From assembly GCF_029227915.1 (NCBI RefSeq), contig NC_079880.1, positions 26,965,501 through 27,029,500 of the forward strand: a stretch of 64,000 nucleotides of DNA, given 5' to 3'. The translations under genes and the position numbers were made by a program. Below, in pieces: positions 22,554 through 35,300 of this stretch. The first letter of the stretch is position 1, and each line of letters opens with the position of its first letter. The notes under the pieces are model-generated. The model searched no databases. It had not been told where the DNA came from and saw nothing but the letters and a program-made list of their open reading frames with translations. Source of the DNA: Hydractinia symbiolongicarpus (Eukaryota; Cnidaria; Hydrozoa; Anthoathecata; Hydractiniidae).

Positions 22554-25159
22554 ACATGTTGGTACGAATATGTGACGCAGCCGTTGTAACTCGAACGGAC
22601 TGATACCGTTAGAAAGTAATTGAAATGTAGTTTTTGAAGCTGTCTCTATTTTTTCAGCGCGAACTTACGGCTGGGATTGGTACCACAGTAAAAAATGACT
22701 TATTTAATTTTTAAATAAAACGCTACCACAGCGCCCAGTGTAATCGGTGAGTTCCAACAACCATGTCAAAGTAAGAAGAATATTATTTCTCGGAGTCCTG
22801 TGGGCTCACTTATCACATTTATAAGGTCACAGGCGAAAGTTAGTTCAATTAAGTCCCACAGTCAATCATTTCACTGTTAAAAGCGATATAACTTAGTATT
22901 ATCGGAAAGATATCACTAAATACATGTTGGTACGAATATGTGACGCAGCCGTTGTATCTCAAACGCATTGATACCGCCACGAAGTCAATGAGATGTAGTT
23001 TTTGAGAATGTCTCTATTTCTTTAGTGCATGCTAACGGCCAGGATTGGTCCCACAGTAAAAAAAGACTTATTTATCTAAACTTTCAAAAAAACCGCTACC
23101 ACAGAGCATAGTGTACTCGCTGAATCCAAGCAATCATGTCGAATTAAGAAGAATGTTATTCCTTGGAGTCCAATTGGCTCATTTATCGCATTTATAAGGT
23201 CACAGTCCAGAATCAGTTCAATTAAGTCCCACAGTCAATTGCTTCACTGTTAAAAGCGATACAACTTAGTAATATCTGAAAAAAATCACTAAATACATGT
23301 TGGTACGAATATGTGACGCAACCGTAGTAACTCAAACGGACTGACACCGTTAGAAAGTAAGTGAGATGTAGTTTTTGAAACTGTCGGCCTTTCTTCAGCA
23401 AGCGATAACGGCTAGGATTGGTCCTACAGTGGAAACTGAATTTTTTATCTTAATTATTAAATGAAGCGTTACCACAGCGCCCAGTGTAATCGGTGAGTTT
23501 CGACAATCATGTCAAATTAAGAAGAATGTTATTTCTTGGAGTCAAATTGGCTCATTTATCACATTCATAATGTCACAGACCAAAGTTAGTTCAATTAAGT
23601 TCCCCAGTCAATCGTTTCACTGTTAAAAGCGATATAACTTAGTAATATCGGAAAAATGTCACTAAATACATGTTGGTACGAATATGTGACGCAGCTGTTG
23701 TATCTCAAACGCATTGATACCGCCACGAAGTCAATGAAATTTAGTTTTTGAGAATGTCTCTATTTCTTCAGTGCAAACTAACGGCTGGGATTGGTCCCAC
23801 AGTAAAAGATGATTTATTTAACTTAATTTTTATATAAAACGCTACCACAGCGCCCAATGCAATCGCTGAGTTCCGGCAATCATGTCAAATTAAGAAGAAT
23901 TTTATTTCTTGGAGTACAGTTGGCTCCCTTATCACATTTATAAGGTCACAGCCCAAAGTTAGTTCAATTAAGTCCCACAGTCAATCATTTCACTGTTAAA
24001 AGCGATATAACTTAGTATTATCGGAAAGATATCACTAAATACATGTTGGTACGAATATGTGACGCAGCCGTTGTATCTCAAACGCATTGATACTGCCACG
24101 AAGTCAATGAGATGTAGTTTTTGAGAATGTCTCTATTTCTTCAGTGCATGCTAACGGCCAGGATTGGTCCCACAGTAAAAAAAGACTTATTTATCTAAAC
24201 TTTCAAAAAAACCGCTACCACAGAGCATAGTGTACTCGCTGAATCCAAGCAATCATGTCGAATTAAGAAGAATGTTATTCCTTGGAGTCCAATTGGCTCA
24301 TTTATCGCATTTATAAGGTCACAGTCCAGAATCAGTTCAATTAAGTCCCACAGTCAATCGCTTCACTGTTAAAAGCGATACAACTTAGTAATATCTGAAA
24401 AAAATCACTAAATACATGTTGGTACGAATATGTGACGCAACCGTTGTAACTCAAACGAATTGATACTGTTAGAAAGTCAATGAAATGTAGTTTTTGAAAC
24501 TGTCGCCCTTTTTTCAGCACGCTATGACGGCTAGGATTGGTCCTACAGTAAAAAATGACTTATTTATCTAAATTTTTAAATGAAGCGCTACCACAGCGCC
24601 CAGTGTAATCGCTGAGTTCCGGCAATCATTTTAAATTAGGAAGAATGTTACTTCTTGGAGTCCAATTGTCTCATTTCTCACATTTATCAGATCAAAGTTC
24701 AAAGTTAGTTCAATTAACTCCCACAGTCAATCGTTTCACTGTTAAAAGCGATGCAACTTAGTAATGTCAGAAAAATATCGCTAAGTACATGTTGGTACGA
24801 ATATGTGACACAACCGTTGTAACTCAAACGGACTGACACCGTTAGAAAGTAAGTGAGATGTAGTTTTTGAAACTGTCGGCCTTTCTTCAGCAAGCGATAA
24901 CGGCTAGGATTGGTCCTACAGTGGAAACTGAATTTTTTATCTTAATTATTAAATGAAGCGTTACCACAGCGCCCAGTGTAATCGGTGAGTTTCGACAATC
25001 ATGTCAAATTAAGAAGAATGTTATTTCTTGGAGTCAAATTGGCTCATTTATCACATTCATAATGTCACAGACCAAAGTTAGTTCAATTAAGTTCCACAGT
25101 CAATCGTTTCACTGTTAAAAGCGATATAACTTAGTAATATCGGAAAAATGTCACTAAAT
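22554..25159. repeat. Mixed satellite block with 1492 bp and 1119 bp local duplications
   Basis: Monomer starts: 22554, 22922, 23295, 23668, 24041, 24414, 24787. The monomer at 22554 is only 368 bp because about 5 bp of the AT core are missing. The monomer at 23295 ('gttagaaagtaagtgagatg', 'tcggcctttcttcagcaagc') recurs at 24787, four monomers on. The one at 22922 ('ctttcaaaaaaaccgctacc') recurs at 24041, three monomers on. No clean HOR runs through the block, so it looks like a mosaic of exchanges between subfamilies. Confidence 0.78.
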
Positions 25160-27397
25160 ACATGTTGGTACGAATATGTGACGCAGCCGTTGTATCTCAA
25201 ACGGATTGATACCGCCACGAAGTCAATGAAATTTAGTTTTTGAGAATGGTTCTATTTCTTCAGTGCGTGCTAACGGCCAGGATTGGTCTCACAGTAAAAA
25301 AAGACTTATTTATCTAAATTTTTTAAAAAAGCGCTACCACAGAGCATAGTGTACTTGCTGATTTCCAGCAATCATGTCGAATTAAGAAGAATGTTATTCC
25401 TTGGAGTCCAATTGGCTCATTTACCACATTTATAAGGTCACCGTCCAGAATCAGTTCAATTAAGTCCCACAGTCATTCGCTTCACTGTTAAAAGCGATGC
25501 AACCTAGTAATGTCAGAAAAATATCGCTAAGTACATGTTGGTTCGAATATGTGACCCAACCGTTGTAACTCAAACGGACTCCCATCGTTAGAAAGTCAGT
25601 GAGATGTAGTTTTTGAAACTGTCGCCCTTTCTTCAGCACGCGATAACGGCTAGGATTGGTCCCACAGTAAAGAATGACTTATTTATATAAATTTTTATAT
25701 GAAGCGCTACCACAGCGCCCAGTGTAATCGGTGAGTTTCGACAATCATGTCAAATTAAGAAGAATGTTATTTCTTGGAGTCAAATTGGCTCATTTATCAC
25801 ATTCATAATGTCACAGACCAAAGTTAGTTCAATTAAGTTCCCCAGTCAATCGTTTCACTGTTAAAAGCGATATAACTTAGTAATATCGGAAAAATGTCAC
25901 TAAATACATGTTGGTACGAATATGTGACGCAGCTGTTGTATCTCAAACGCATTGATACCGCCACGAAGTCAATGAAATTTAGTTTTTGAGAATGTCTCTA
26001 TTTCTTCAGTGCAAACTAACGGCTGGGATTGGTCCCACAGTAAAAGATGATTTATTTAACTTAATTTTTATATAAAACGCTACCACAGCGCCCAATGCAA
26101 TCGCTGAGTTCCGGCAATCATGTCAAATTAAGAAGAATTTTATTTCTTGGAGTACAGTTGGCTCCCTTATCACATTTATAAGGTCACAGCCCAAAGTTAC
26201 TTCAATTAAGTTCCACAGTCAATCGTTTCACTGTTAAAAGCGACATAACTTAGTAATATCGGAAAGATGTCACTAAATACATGTTGGTACGAATATGTGA
26301 CGCAGCCGTTGTATCTCAAACGGATTGATACCGCCACGAAGTCAATGAAATTTAGTTTTTGAGAATGGTTCTATTTCTTCAGTGCGTGCTAACGGCCAGG
26401 ATTGGTCTCACAGTAAAAAAAGACTTATTTATCTAAATTTTTTAAAAAAGCGCTACCACAGAGCATAGTGTACTTGCTGATTTCCAGCAATCATGTCGAA
26501 TTAAGAAGAATGTTATTCCTTGGAGTCCAATTGGCTCATTTACCACATTTATAAGGTCACCGTCCAGAATCAGTTCAATTAAGTCCCACAGTCATTCGCT
26601 TCACTGTTAAAAGCGATGCAACCTAGTAATGTCAGAAAAATATCGCTAAGTACATGTTGGTTCGAATATGTGACCCAACCGTTGTAACTCAAACGGACTC
26701 CCATCGTTAGAAAGTCAGTGAGATGTAGTTTTTGAAACTGTCGCCCTTTCTTCAGCACGCGATAACGGCTAGGATTGGTCCCACAGTAAAGAATGACTTA
26801 TTTATATAAATTTTTATATGAAGCGCTACCACAGCGCCCAGTGTAATCGGTGAGTTTCGACAATCATGTCAAATTAAGAAGAATGTTATTTCTTGGAGTC
26901 AAATTGGCTCATTTATCACATTCATAATGTCACAGACCAAAGTTAGTTCAATTAAGTTCCCCAGTCAATCGTTTCACTGTTAAAAGCGATATAACTTAGT
27001 AATATCGGAAAAATGTCACTAAATACATGTTGGTACGAATATGTGACGCAGCTGTTGTATCTCAAACGCATTGATACCGCCACGAAGTCAATGAAATTTA
27101 GTTTTTGAGAATGTCTCTATTTCTTCAGTGCAAACTAACGGCTGGGATTGGTCCCACAGTAAAAGATGATTTATTTAACTTAATTTTTATATAAAACGCT
27201 ACCACAGCGCCCAATGCAATCGCTGAGTTCCGGCAATCATGTCAAATTAAGAAGAATTTTATTTCTTGGAGTACAGTTGGCTCCCTTATCACATTTATAA
27301 GGTCACAGCCCAAAGTTACTTCAATTAAGTTCCACAGTCAATCGTTTCACTGTTAAAAGCGACATAACTTAGTAATATCGGAAACATGTCACTAAAT
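25160..27397. repeat. Tandem pair of 1119 bp satellite 3-mers
   Basis: Monomers at 25160, 25533 and 25906 repeat at 26279, 26652 and 27025. Shared markers are 'gagaatggttctatttcttc' (25244 and 26362), 'ttggttcgaatatgtgaccc' (25538 and 26657) and 'gcagctgttgtatctcaaac' (25928 and 27048). The match stops shortly after 27398, where the third-unit candidate switches from 'gaaatttagtttttgag' to 'gagatgtagtttttgcg'. Differences between the copies are very few, so this is a recent local duplication. Confidence 0.87.
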
Positions 27398-27770
27398 ACA
27401 TGTTGGTACGAATATGTGACGCAGCCGTTGTATCTCAAACGGATTGATACCGCCACGAAGTCAATGAGATGTAGTTTTTGCGAATGTCTCTATTTCTTTA
27501 GTGCGTGCTAAGGGCCAGGATTGGTCCCACAGTTAAAAATGACTTATTTAAATTAATTCTTAAATAAAACGGTACCACAGCGCCCAGTCTAATCGCTGAC
27601 TTCCAGCAATCATGTCAAATTAAAAAGAATGTTACTTCTTGTAGTCAAACTGGCTCATTTATTACATTTATCAGGTCACAGTCCAAGGTTAGTTCAATTA
27701 ACTCCCACAGTCAATCGTTTCACTGTTAAAAGCGATGCAACCTAGTAAAGTCAAAAACGTCTCGCTAAGT
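27398..27770. repeat. Chimeric satellite monomer at the left edge of the trimer array
   Basis: The left half is of a B-related type ('gccacgaagtcaatgagatg', 'tttttgcgaatgtctc'); from about 27525 the right half is C type ('cagttaaaaatgac', 'aattcttaaataaaacgg', 'tgacttccagcaatcatg'). The switch lies near the 'ggattggtcccacag' block, which both parents share. The monomer at 20690-21062 has the same composition, so the recombinant existed before the trimer expansion or was copied with it. Confidence 0.8.
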
Positions 27771-30700
27771 ACATGTTGGTACGAATATGTGATCCAACCG
27801 TTGTAACTCAAACGGACTGATACCGTTAGAACGTCATGGAAAGGTAGTTTTTGAAACTGTCTCTAATTCTTCAGCGCGCAATAACGGTTAGGATTGGTCC
27901 CACAGTAAAAAATGACTTATTTATCGAAATTTTTAAATGAAGCGCTTCCACAGCGCCAAGTGCAATCGCTGAGTTCCAGCAATCATGTCAAAGTAAGAAA
28001 AATGTTATTTCTTGGAGTCCAGTTGGCGCACTTATCACATTTATAAGGTCACAGGCCAAAGTTAGTTCAATTAAGTCTCACAGTCAATCATTTCATTGTT
28101 AAAAGCGATATAACTTAGTAATATCGGAAAAATGTCACTAAATACATGTTGGTACGAATATGTGACGCAGCCGTTGTATCTCAAACGGATTGATACCGCC
28201 ACGAAGTCAATGAGATTTAGTTTTTGAGAATTTCTCTATTTCTTCAGTGCGTGCTAACGGCCAGGATTGGTCCCACAGTAAAAAAAGACTTATTTATCTA
28301 AATTTTTAAAAAAGCGCTACCAAATAGCATAGTGTACTCGCTCAATCCAAGCAATCATGTCGAATTAGGAAGAATGTTATTCCTTGGAGTCCAATTGGCT
28401 CATTTATCGCATTTATAAGGTCACGGTCCAGAATCAGTTCAATTAAGTCCCACAGTCAATCGCTTCACTGTTAAAAGCGATACAACTTAGTAATATCGGA
28501 AAAAAATCACTAAATACATGTTGGCACGAATATGTGACGCAACTGTTGTAACTCAAACAGATTAATACTGTTAGAAAATCAATGAAATTTAGTTTTTGAA
28601 ACTGTCGCTCTTTTTTCAGTGCGTGCTAACGGCCAGGATTGGTCCCACAGTTAAAAATGACTTATTTAAATTAATTCTTAAATAAAACGGTACCACAGCG
28701 CCCAGTCTAATCGCTGACTTCCAGCAATCATGTCAAATTAAAAAGAATGTTACTTCTTGTAGTCAAACTGGCTCATTTATCACATTTATCAGGTCACAGT
28801 CCAAGGTTAGTTCAATTAACTCCCACAGTCAATCGTTTCACTGTTAAAAGCGATGCAACCTAGTAAAGTCAAAAACGTCTCGCTAAGTACATGTTGGTAC
28901 GAATATGTGACCCAACCGTTGTAACTCAAACGGACTGATACCGTTAGAACGTCATGGAAAGGTAGTTTTTGAAACTGTCTCTATTTCTTCAGCGCGCAAT
29001 AACGGTTAGGATTGGTCCCACAGTAAAAAATGACTTATTTATCGAAATTTTTAAATGAAGCGCTTCCACAGCGCCAAGTGCAATCGCTGAGTTCCAGCAA
29101 TCATGTCAAAGTAAGAAAAATGTTATTTCTTGGAGTCCAGTTGGCGCACTTATCACATTTATAAGGTCACAGGCCAAAGTTAGTTCAATTAAGTCTCACA
29201 GTCAATCATTTCATTGTTAAAAGCGATATAACTTAGTAATATCGGAAAAATGTCACTAAATACATGTTGGTACGAATATGTGACGCAGCCGTTGTATCTC
29301 AAACGGATTGATACCGCCACGAAGTCAATGAGATTTAGTTTTTGAGAATTTCTCTATTTCTTCAGTGCGTGCTAACGGCCAGGATTGGTCCCACAGTAAC
29401 ACAAGACTTATTTATCTAAATTTTTAAAAAAGCGCTACCAAATAGCATAGTGTACTCGCTGAATCCAAGCAATCATGTCGAATTAGGAAGAATGTTATTC
29501 CTTGGAGTCCAATTGGCTCATTTATCGCATTTAGAGGGTCACGGTGCAGAATCAGTTCAATTAAGTCTCACAGTCAATCGCTTCACTGTTAAAAGCGATA
29601 CAACTTAGTAATATCGGAAAAAAATCACTAAATACATGTTGGCACGAATATGTGACGCAACTGTTGTAACTCAAACCGATTAATACTGTTAGAAAATCAA
29701 TGAAATTTAGTTTTTGAAACTGTCGCTCTTTCTTCAGTGCGTGCTAACGGCCAGGATTGGTCCCACAGTTAAAAATGACTTATTTAAATTAATTCTTAAA
29801 TAAAACGGTACCACAGCGCCCAGTCTAATCGCTGACTTCCAGCAATCATGTCAAATTAAAAAGAATGTTACTTCTTGTAGTCAAACTGGCTCATTTATCA
29901 CATTTATCAGGTCACAGTCCAAGGTTAGTTCAATTAACTCCCACAGTCAATCGTTTCACTGTTAAAAGCGATGCAACCTAGTAAAGTCAAAAACGTCTCG
30001 CTAAGTACATGTTGGTACGAATATGTGACCCAACCGTTGTAACTCAAACGGACTGATACCGTTAGAACGTCATGGAAAGGTAGTTTTTGAAACTGTCTCT
30101 ATTTCTTCAGCGCGCAATAACGGTTAGGATTGGTCCCACAGTAAAAAATGACTTATTTATCGAAATTTTTAAATGAAGCGCTTCCACAGCGCCAAGTGCA
30201 ATCGCTGAGTTCCAGCAATCATGTCAAAGTAAGAAAAATGTTATTTCTTGGAGTCCAGTTGGCGCACTTATCACATTTATAAGGTCACAGGCCAAAGTTA
30301 GTTCAATTAAGTCTCACAGTCAATCATTTCATTGTTAAAAGCGATATAACTTAGTAATATCGGAAAAATGTCACTAAATACATGTTGGTACGAATATGTG
30401 ACGCAGCCGTTGTATCTCAAACGGATTGATACCGCCACGAAGTCAATGAGATTTAGTTTTTGAGAATTTCTCTATTTCTTCAGTGCGTGCTAACGGCCAG
30501 GATTGGTCCCACAGTAACAAAAGACTTATTTATCTAAATTTTTAAAAAAGCGCTACCAAATAGCATAGTGTACTCGCTCAATCCAAGCAATCATGTCGAA
30601 TTAGGAAGAATGTTATTCCTTGGAGTCCAATTGGCTCATTTATCGCATTTATAGGGTCACGGTCCAGAATCAGTTCAATTAAGTCTCACAGTCAATCGCT

Positions 30701-33700
30701 TCACTGTTAAAAGCGATACAACTTAGTAATATCGGAAAAAAATCACTAAATACATGTTGGCACGAATATGTGACGCAACTGTTGTAACTCAAACAGATTA
30801 ATACTGTTAGAAAGTCAATGAAATTTAGTTTTTGAAACTGTCGCTCTTTCTTCAGTGCGTGCTAACGGCCAGGATTGGTCCCACAGTTAAAAATGACTTA
30901 TTTAAATTAATTCTTAAATAAAACGGTACCACAGCGCCCAGTCTAATCGCTGACTTCCAGCAATCATGTCAAATTAAAAAGAATGTTACTTCTTGTAGTC
31001 AAACTGGCTCATTTATCACATTTATCAGGTCACAGTCCAAGGTTAGTTCAATTAATTCCCACAGTCAATCGTTTCACTGTTAAAAGCGATGCAACCTAGT
31101 AAAGTCAAAAACGTCTCGCTAAGTACATGTTGGTACGAATATGTGACCCAACCGTTGTAACTCAAACGGACTGATACCGTTAGAACGTCATGGAAAGGTA
31201 GTTTTTGAAACTGTCTCTATTTCTTCAGCGCGCAATAACGGTTAGGATTGGTCCAACAGTAAAAAATGACTTATTTATCTAAATTTTTAAATGAAGCGCT
31301 TCCACAGCGCCAAGTGCAATCGCTGAGTTCCAGCAATCATGTCAAAGTAAGAAAAATGTTATTTCTTGGAGTCCAGTTGGCGCACTTATCACATTTATAA
31401 GGTCACAGGCCAAAGTTAGTTCAATTAAGTCTCACAGTCAATCATTTCATTGTTAAAAGCGATATAACTTAGTAATATCGGAAAAATGTCACTAAATACA
31501 TGTTGGTACGAATATGTGACGCAGCCGTTGTATCTCAAACGGATTGATACCGCCACGAAGTCAATGAGATTTAGTTTTTGAGAATTTCTCTATTTCTTCA
31601 GTGCGTGCTAACGGCCAGGATTGGTCCCACAGTAACAAAAGACTTATTTATCTAAATTTTTAAAAAAGCGCTACCAAATAGCATAGTGTACTCGCTCAAT
31701 CCAAGCAATCATGTCGAATTAGGAAGAATGTTATTCCTTGGAGTCCAATTGGCTCATTTATCGCATTTATAGGGTCACGGTCCAGAATCAGTTCAATTAA
31801 GTCTCACAGTCAATCGCTTCACTGTTAAAAGCGATACAACTTAGTAATATCGGAAAAAAATCACTAAATACATGTTGGCACGAATATGTGACGCAACTGT
31901 TGTAACTCAAACAGATTAATACTGTTAGAAAGTCAATGAAATTTAGTTTTTGAAACTGTCGCTCTTTCTTCAGTGCGTGCTAACGGCCAGGATTGGTCCC
32001 ACAGTTAAAAATGACTTATTTAAATTAATTCTTAAATAAAACGGTACCACAGCGCCCAGTCTAATCGCTGACTTCCAGCAATCATGTCAAATTAAAAAGA
32101 ATGTTACTTCTTGTAGTCAAACTGGCTCATTTATCACATTTATCAGGTCACAGTCCAAGGTTAGTTCAATTAATTCCCACAGTCAATCGTTTCACTGTTA
32201 AAAGCGATGCAACCTAGTAAAGTCAAAAACGTCTCGCTAAGTACATGTTGGTACGAATATGTGACCCAACCGTTGTAACTCAAACGGACTGATACCGTTA
32301 GAACGTCATGGAAAGGTAGTTTTTGAAACTGTCTCTATTTCTTCAGCGCGCAATAACGGTTAGGATTGGTCCAACAGTAAAAAATGACTTATTTATCTAA
32401 ATTTTTAAATGAAGCGCTTCCACAGCGCCAAGTGCAATCGCTGAGTTCCAGCAATCATGTCAAAGTAAGAAAAATGTTATTTCTTGGAGTCCAGTTGGCG
32501 CACTTATCACATTTATAAGGTCACAGGCCAAAGTTAGTTCAATTAAGTCTCACAGTCAATCATTTCATTGTTAAAAGCGATATAACTTAGTAATATCGGA
32601 AAAATGTCACTAAATACATGTTGGTACGAATATGTGACGCAGCCGTTGTATCTCAAACGGATTGATACCGCCACGAAGTCAATGAGATTTAGTTTTTGAG
32701 AATTTCTCTATTTCTTCAGTGCGTGCTAACGGCCAGGATTGGTCCCACAGTAACAAAAGACTTATTTATCTAAATTTTTAAAAAAGCGCTACCAAATAGC
32801 ATAGTGTACTCGCTGAATCCAAGCAATCATGTCGAATTAGGAAGAATGTTATTCCTTGGAGTCCAATTGGCTCATTTATCGCATTTATAGGGTCACGGTC
32901 CAGAATCAGTTCAATTAAGTCTCACAGTCAATCGCTTCACTGTTAAAAGCGATACAACTTAGTAATATCGGAAAAAAATCACTAAATACATGTTGGCACG
33001 AATATGTGACGCAACTGTTGTAACTCAAACCGATTAATACTGTTAGAAAGTCAATGAAATTTAGTTTTTGAAACTGTCGCTCTTTCTTCAGTGCGTGCTA
33101 ACGGCCAGGATTGGTCCCACAGTTAAAAATGACTTATTTAAATTAATTCTTAAATAAAACGGTACCACAGCGCCCAGTCTAATCGCTGACTTCCAGCAAT
33201 CATGTCAAATTAAAAAGAATGTTACTTCTTGTAGTCAAACTGGCTCATTTATCACATTTATCAGGTCACAGTCCAAGGTTAGTTCAATTAATTCCCACAG
33301 TCAATCGTTTCACTGTTAAAAGCGATGCAACCTAGTAAAGTCAAAAACGTCTCGCTAAGTACATGTTGGTACGAATATGTGACCCAACCGTGGTAACTCA
33401 AACGGACTGATACCGTTAGAACGTCATGGAAAGGTAGTTTTTGAAACTGTCTCTATTTCTTCAGCGCGCAATAACGGTTAGGATTGGTCCAACAGTAAAA
33501 AATGACTTATTTATCTAAATTTTTAAATGAAGCGCTTCCACAGCGCCAAGTGCAATCGCTGAGTTCCAGCAATCATGTCAAAGTAAGAAAAATGTTATTT
33601 CTTGGAGTCCAGTTGGCGCACTTATCACATTTATAAGGTCACAGGCCAAAGTTAGTTCAATTAAGTCTCACAGTCAATCATTTCATTGTTAAAAGCGATA

Positions 33701-35300
33701 TAACTAAGTAATATCGGAAAAATGTCACTAAATACATGTTGGTACGAATATGTGACGCAGCCGTTGTATCTCAAACGGATTGATACCGCCACGAAGTCAA
33801 TGAGATTTAGTTTTTGAGAATTTCTCTATTTCTTCAGTGCGTGCTAACGGCCAGGATTGGTCCCACAGTAACAAAAGACTTATTTATCTAAATTTTTAAA
33901 AAAGCGCTACCAAATAGCATAGTGTACTCGCTGAATCCAAGCAATCATGTCGAATTAGGAAGAATGTTATTCCTTGGAGTCCAATTGGCTCATTTATCGC
34001 ATTTATAGGGTCACGGTCCAGAATCAGTTCAATTAAGTCTCACAGTCAATCGCTTCACTGTTAAAAGCGATACAACTTAGTAATATCGGAAAAAAATCAC
34101 TAAATACATGTTGGCACGAATATGTGACGCAACTGTTGTAACTCAAACCGATTAATACTGTTAGAAAGTCAATGAAATTTAGTTTTTGAAACTGTCGCTC
34201 TTTCTTCAGTGCGTGCTAACGGCCAGGATTGGTCCCACAGTTAAAAATGACTTATTTAAATTAATTCTTAAATAAAACGGTACCACAGCGCCCAGTCTAA
34301 TCGCTGACTTCCAGCAATCATGTCAAATTAAAAAGAATGTTACTTCTTGTAGTCAAACTGGCTCATTTATCACATTTATCAGGTCACAGTCCAAGGTTAG
34401 TTCAATTAATTCCCACAGTCAATCGTTTCACTGTTAAAAGCGATGCAACCTAGTAAAGTCAAAAACGTCTCGCTAAGTACATGTTGGTACGAATATGTGA
34501 CCCAACCGTTGTAACTCAAACGGACTGATACCGTTAGAACGTCATGGAAAGGTAGTTTTTGAAACTGTCTCTATTTCTTCAGCGCGCAATAACGGTTAGG
34601 ATTGGTCCAACAGTAAAAAATGACTTATTTATCTAAATTTTTAAATGAAGCGCTTCCACAGCGCCAAGTGCAATCGCTGAGTTCCAGCAATCATGTCAAA
34701 GTAAGAAAAATGTTATTTCTTGGAGTCCAGTTGGCGCACTTATCACATTTATAAGGTCACAGGCCAAAGTTAGTTCAATTAAGTCTCACAGTCAATCATT
34801 TCATTGTTAAAAGCGATATAACTAAGTAATATCGGAAAAATGTCACTAAATACATGTTGGTACGAATATGTGACGCAGCCGTTGTATCTCAAACGGATTG
34901 ATACCGCCACGAAGTCAATGAGATTTAGTTTTTGAGAATTTCTCTATTTCTTCAGTGCGTGCTAACGGCCAGGATTGGTCCCACAGTAACAAAAGACTTA
35001 TTTATCTAAATTTTTAAAAAAGCGCTACCAAATAGCATAGTGTACTCGCTGAATCCAAGCAATCATGTCGAATTAGGAAGAATGTTATTCCTTGGAGTCC
35101 AATTGGCTCATTTATCGCATTTATAGGGTCACGGTCCAGAATCAGTTCAATTAAGTCTCACAGTCAATCGCTTCACTGTTAAAAGTGATACAACTTAGTA
35201 ATATCGGAAAAAAATCACTAAATACATGTTGGCACGAATATGTGACGCAACTGTTGTAACTCAAACAGATTAATACTGTTAGAAAGTCAATGAAATGTAG
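27398..35300. repeat. A-B-C trimer higher-order repeat, 1118 bp unit, seven units
   Basis: The most regular HOR of the window. A starts: 27771, 28889, 30007, 31125, 32243, 33361, 34479. B starts: 28144, 29262, 30380, 31498, 32616, 33734, 34852. C starts: 28516, 29634, 30752, 31870, 32988, 34106, 35224. The boundary marker 'tagtaaagtcaaaaacgtct' falls at 27743, 28861, 29979, 31097, 32215, 33333 and 34451, every step exactly 1118 bp. Internal spacing is 373, 372/373 and 373. The units differ by only a handful of substitutions. The last C monomer (35224) departs from the pattern after about 35300, where 'cagcacgcaaaaaagcgc' replaces the usual 'cagtgcgtgctaacggcc'. On the left the array begins inside the chimeric monomer at 27398. 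Confidence 0.95.

Noticed and set aside
25533-25560. RNA polymerase III B box or tRNA-derived origin ('ggttcgaat' at 25541, 26660, 39321, 40438, 42674, 63914)
   Set aside because: The usual sequence is 'ggtacgaat'; the match is a single-base variant in six copies, lacks the final CC of the B box, and no A box or cloverleaf precedes it.
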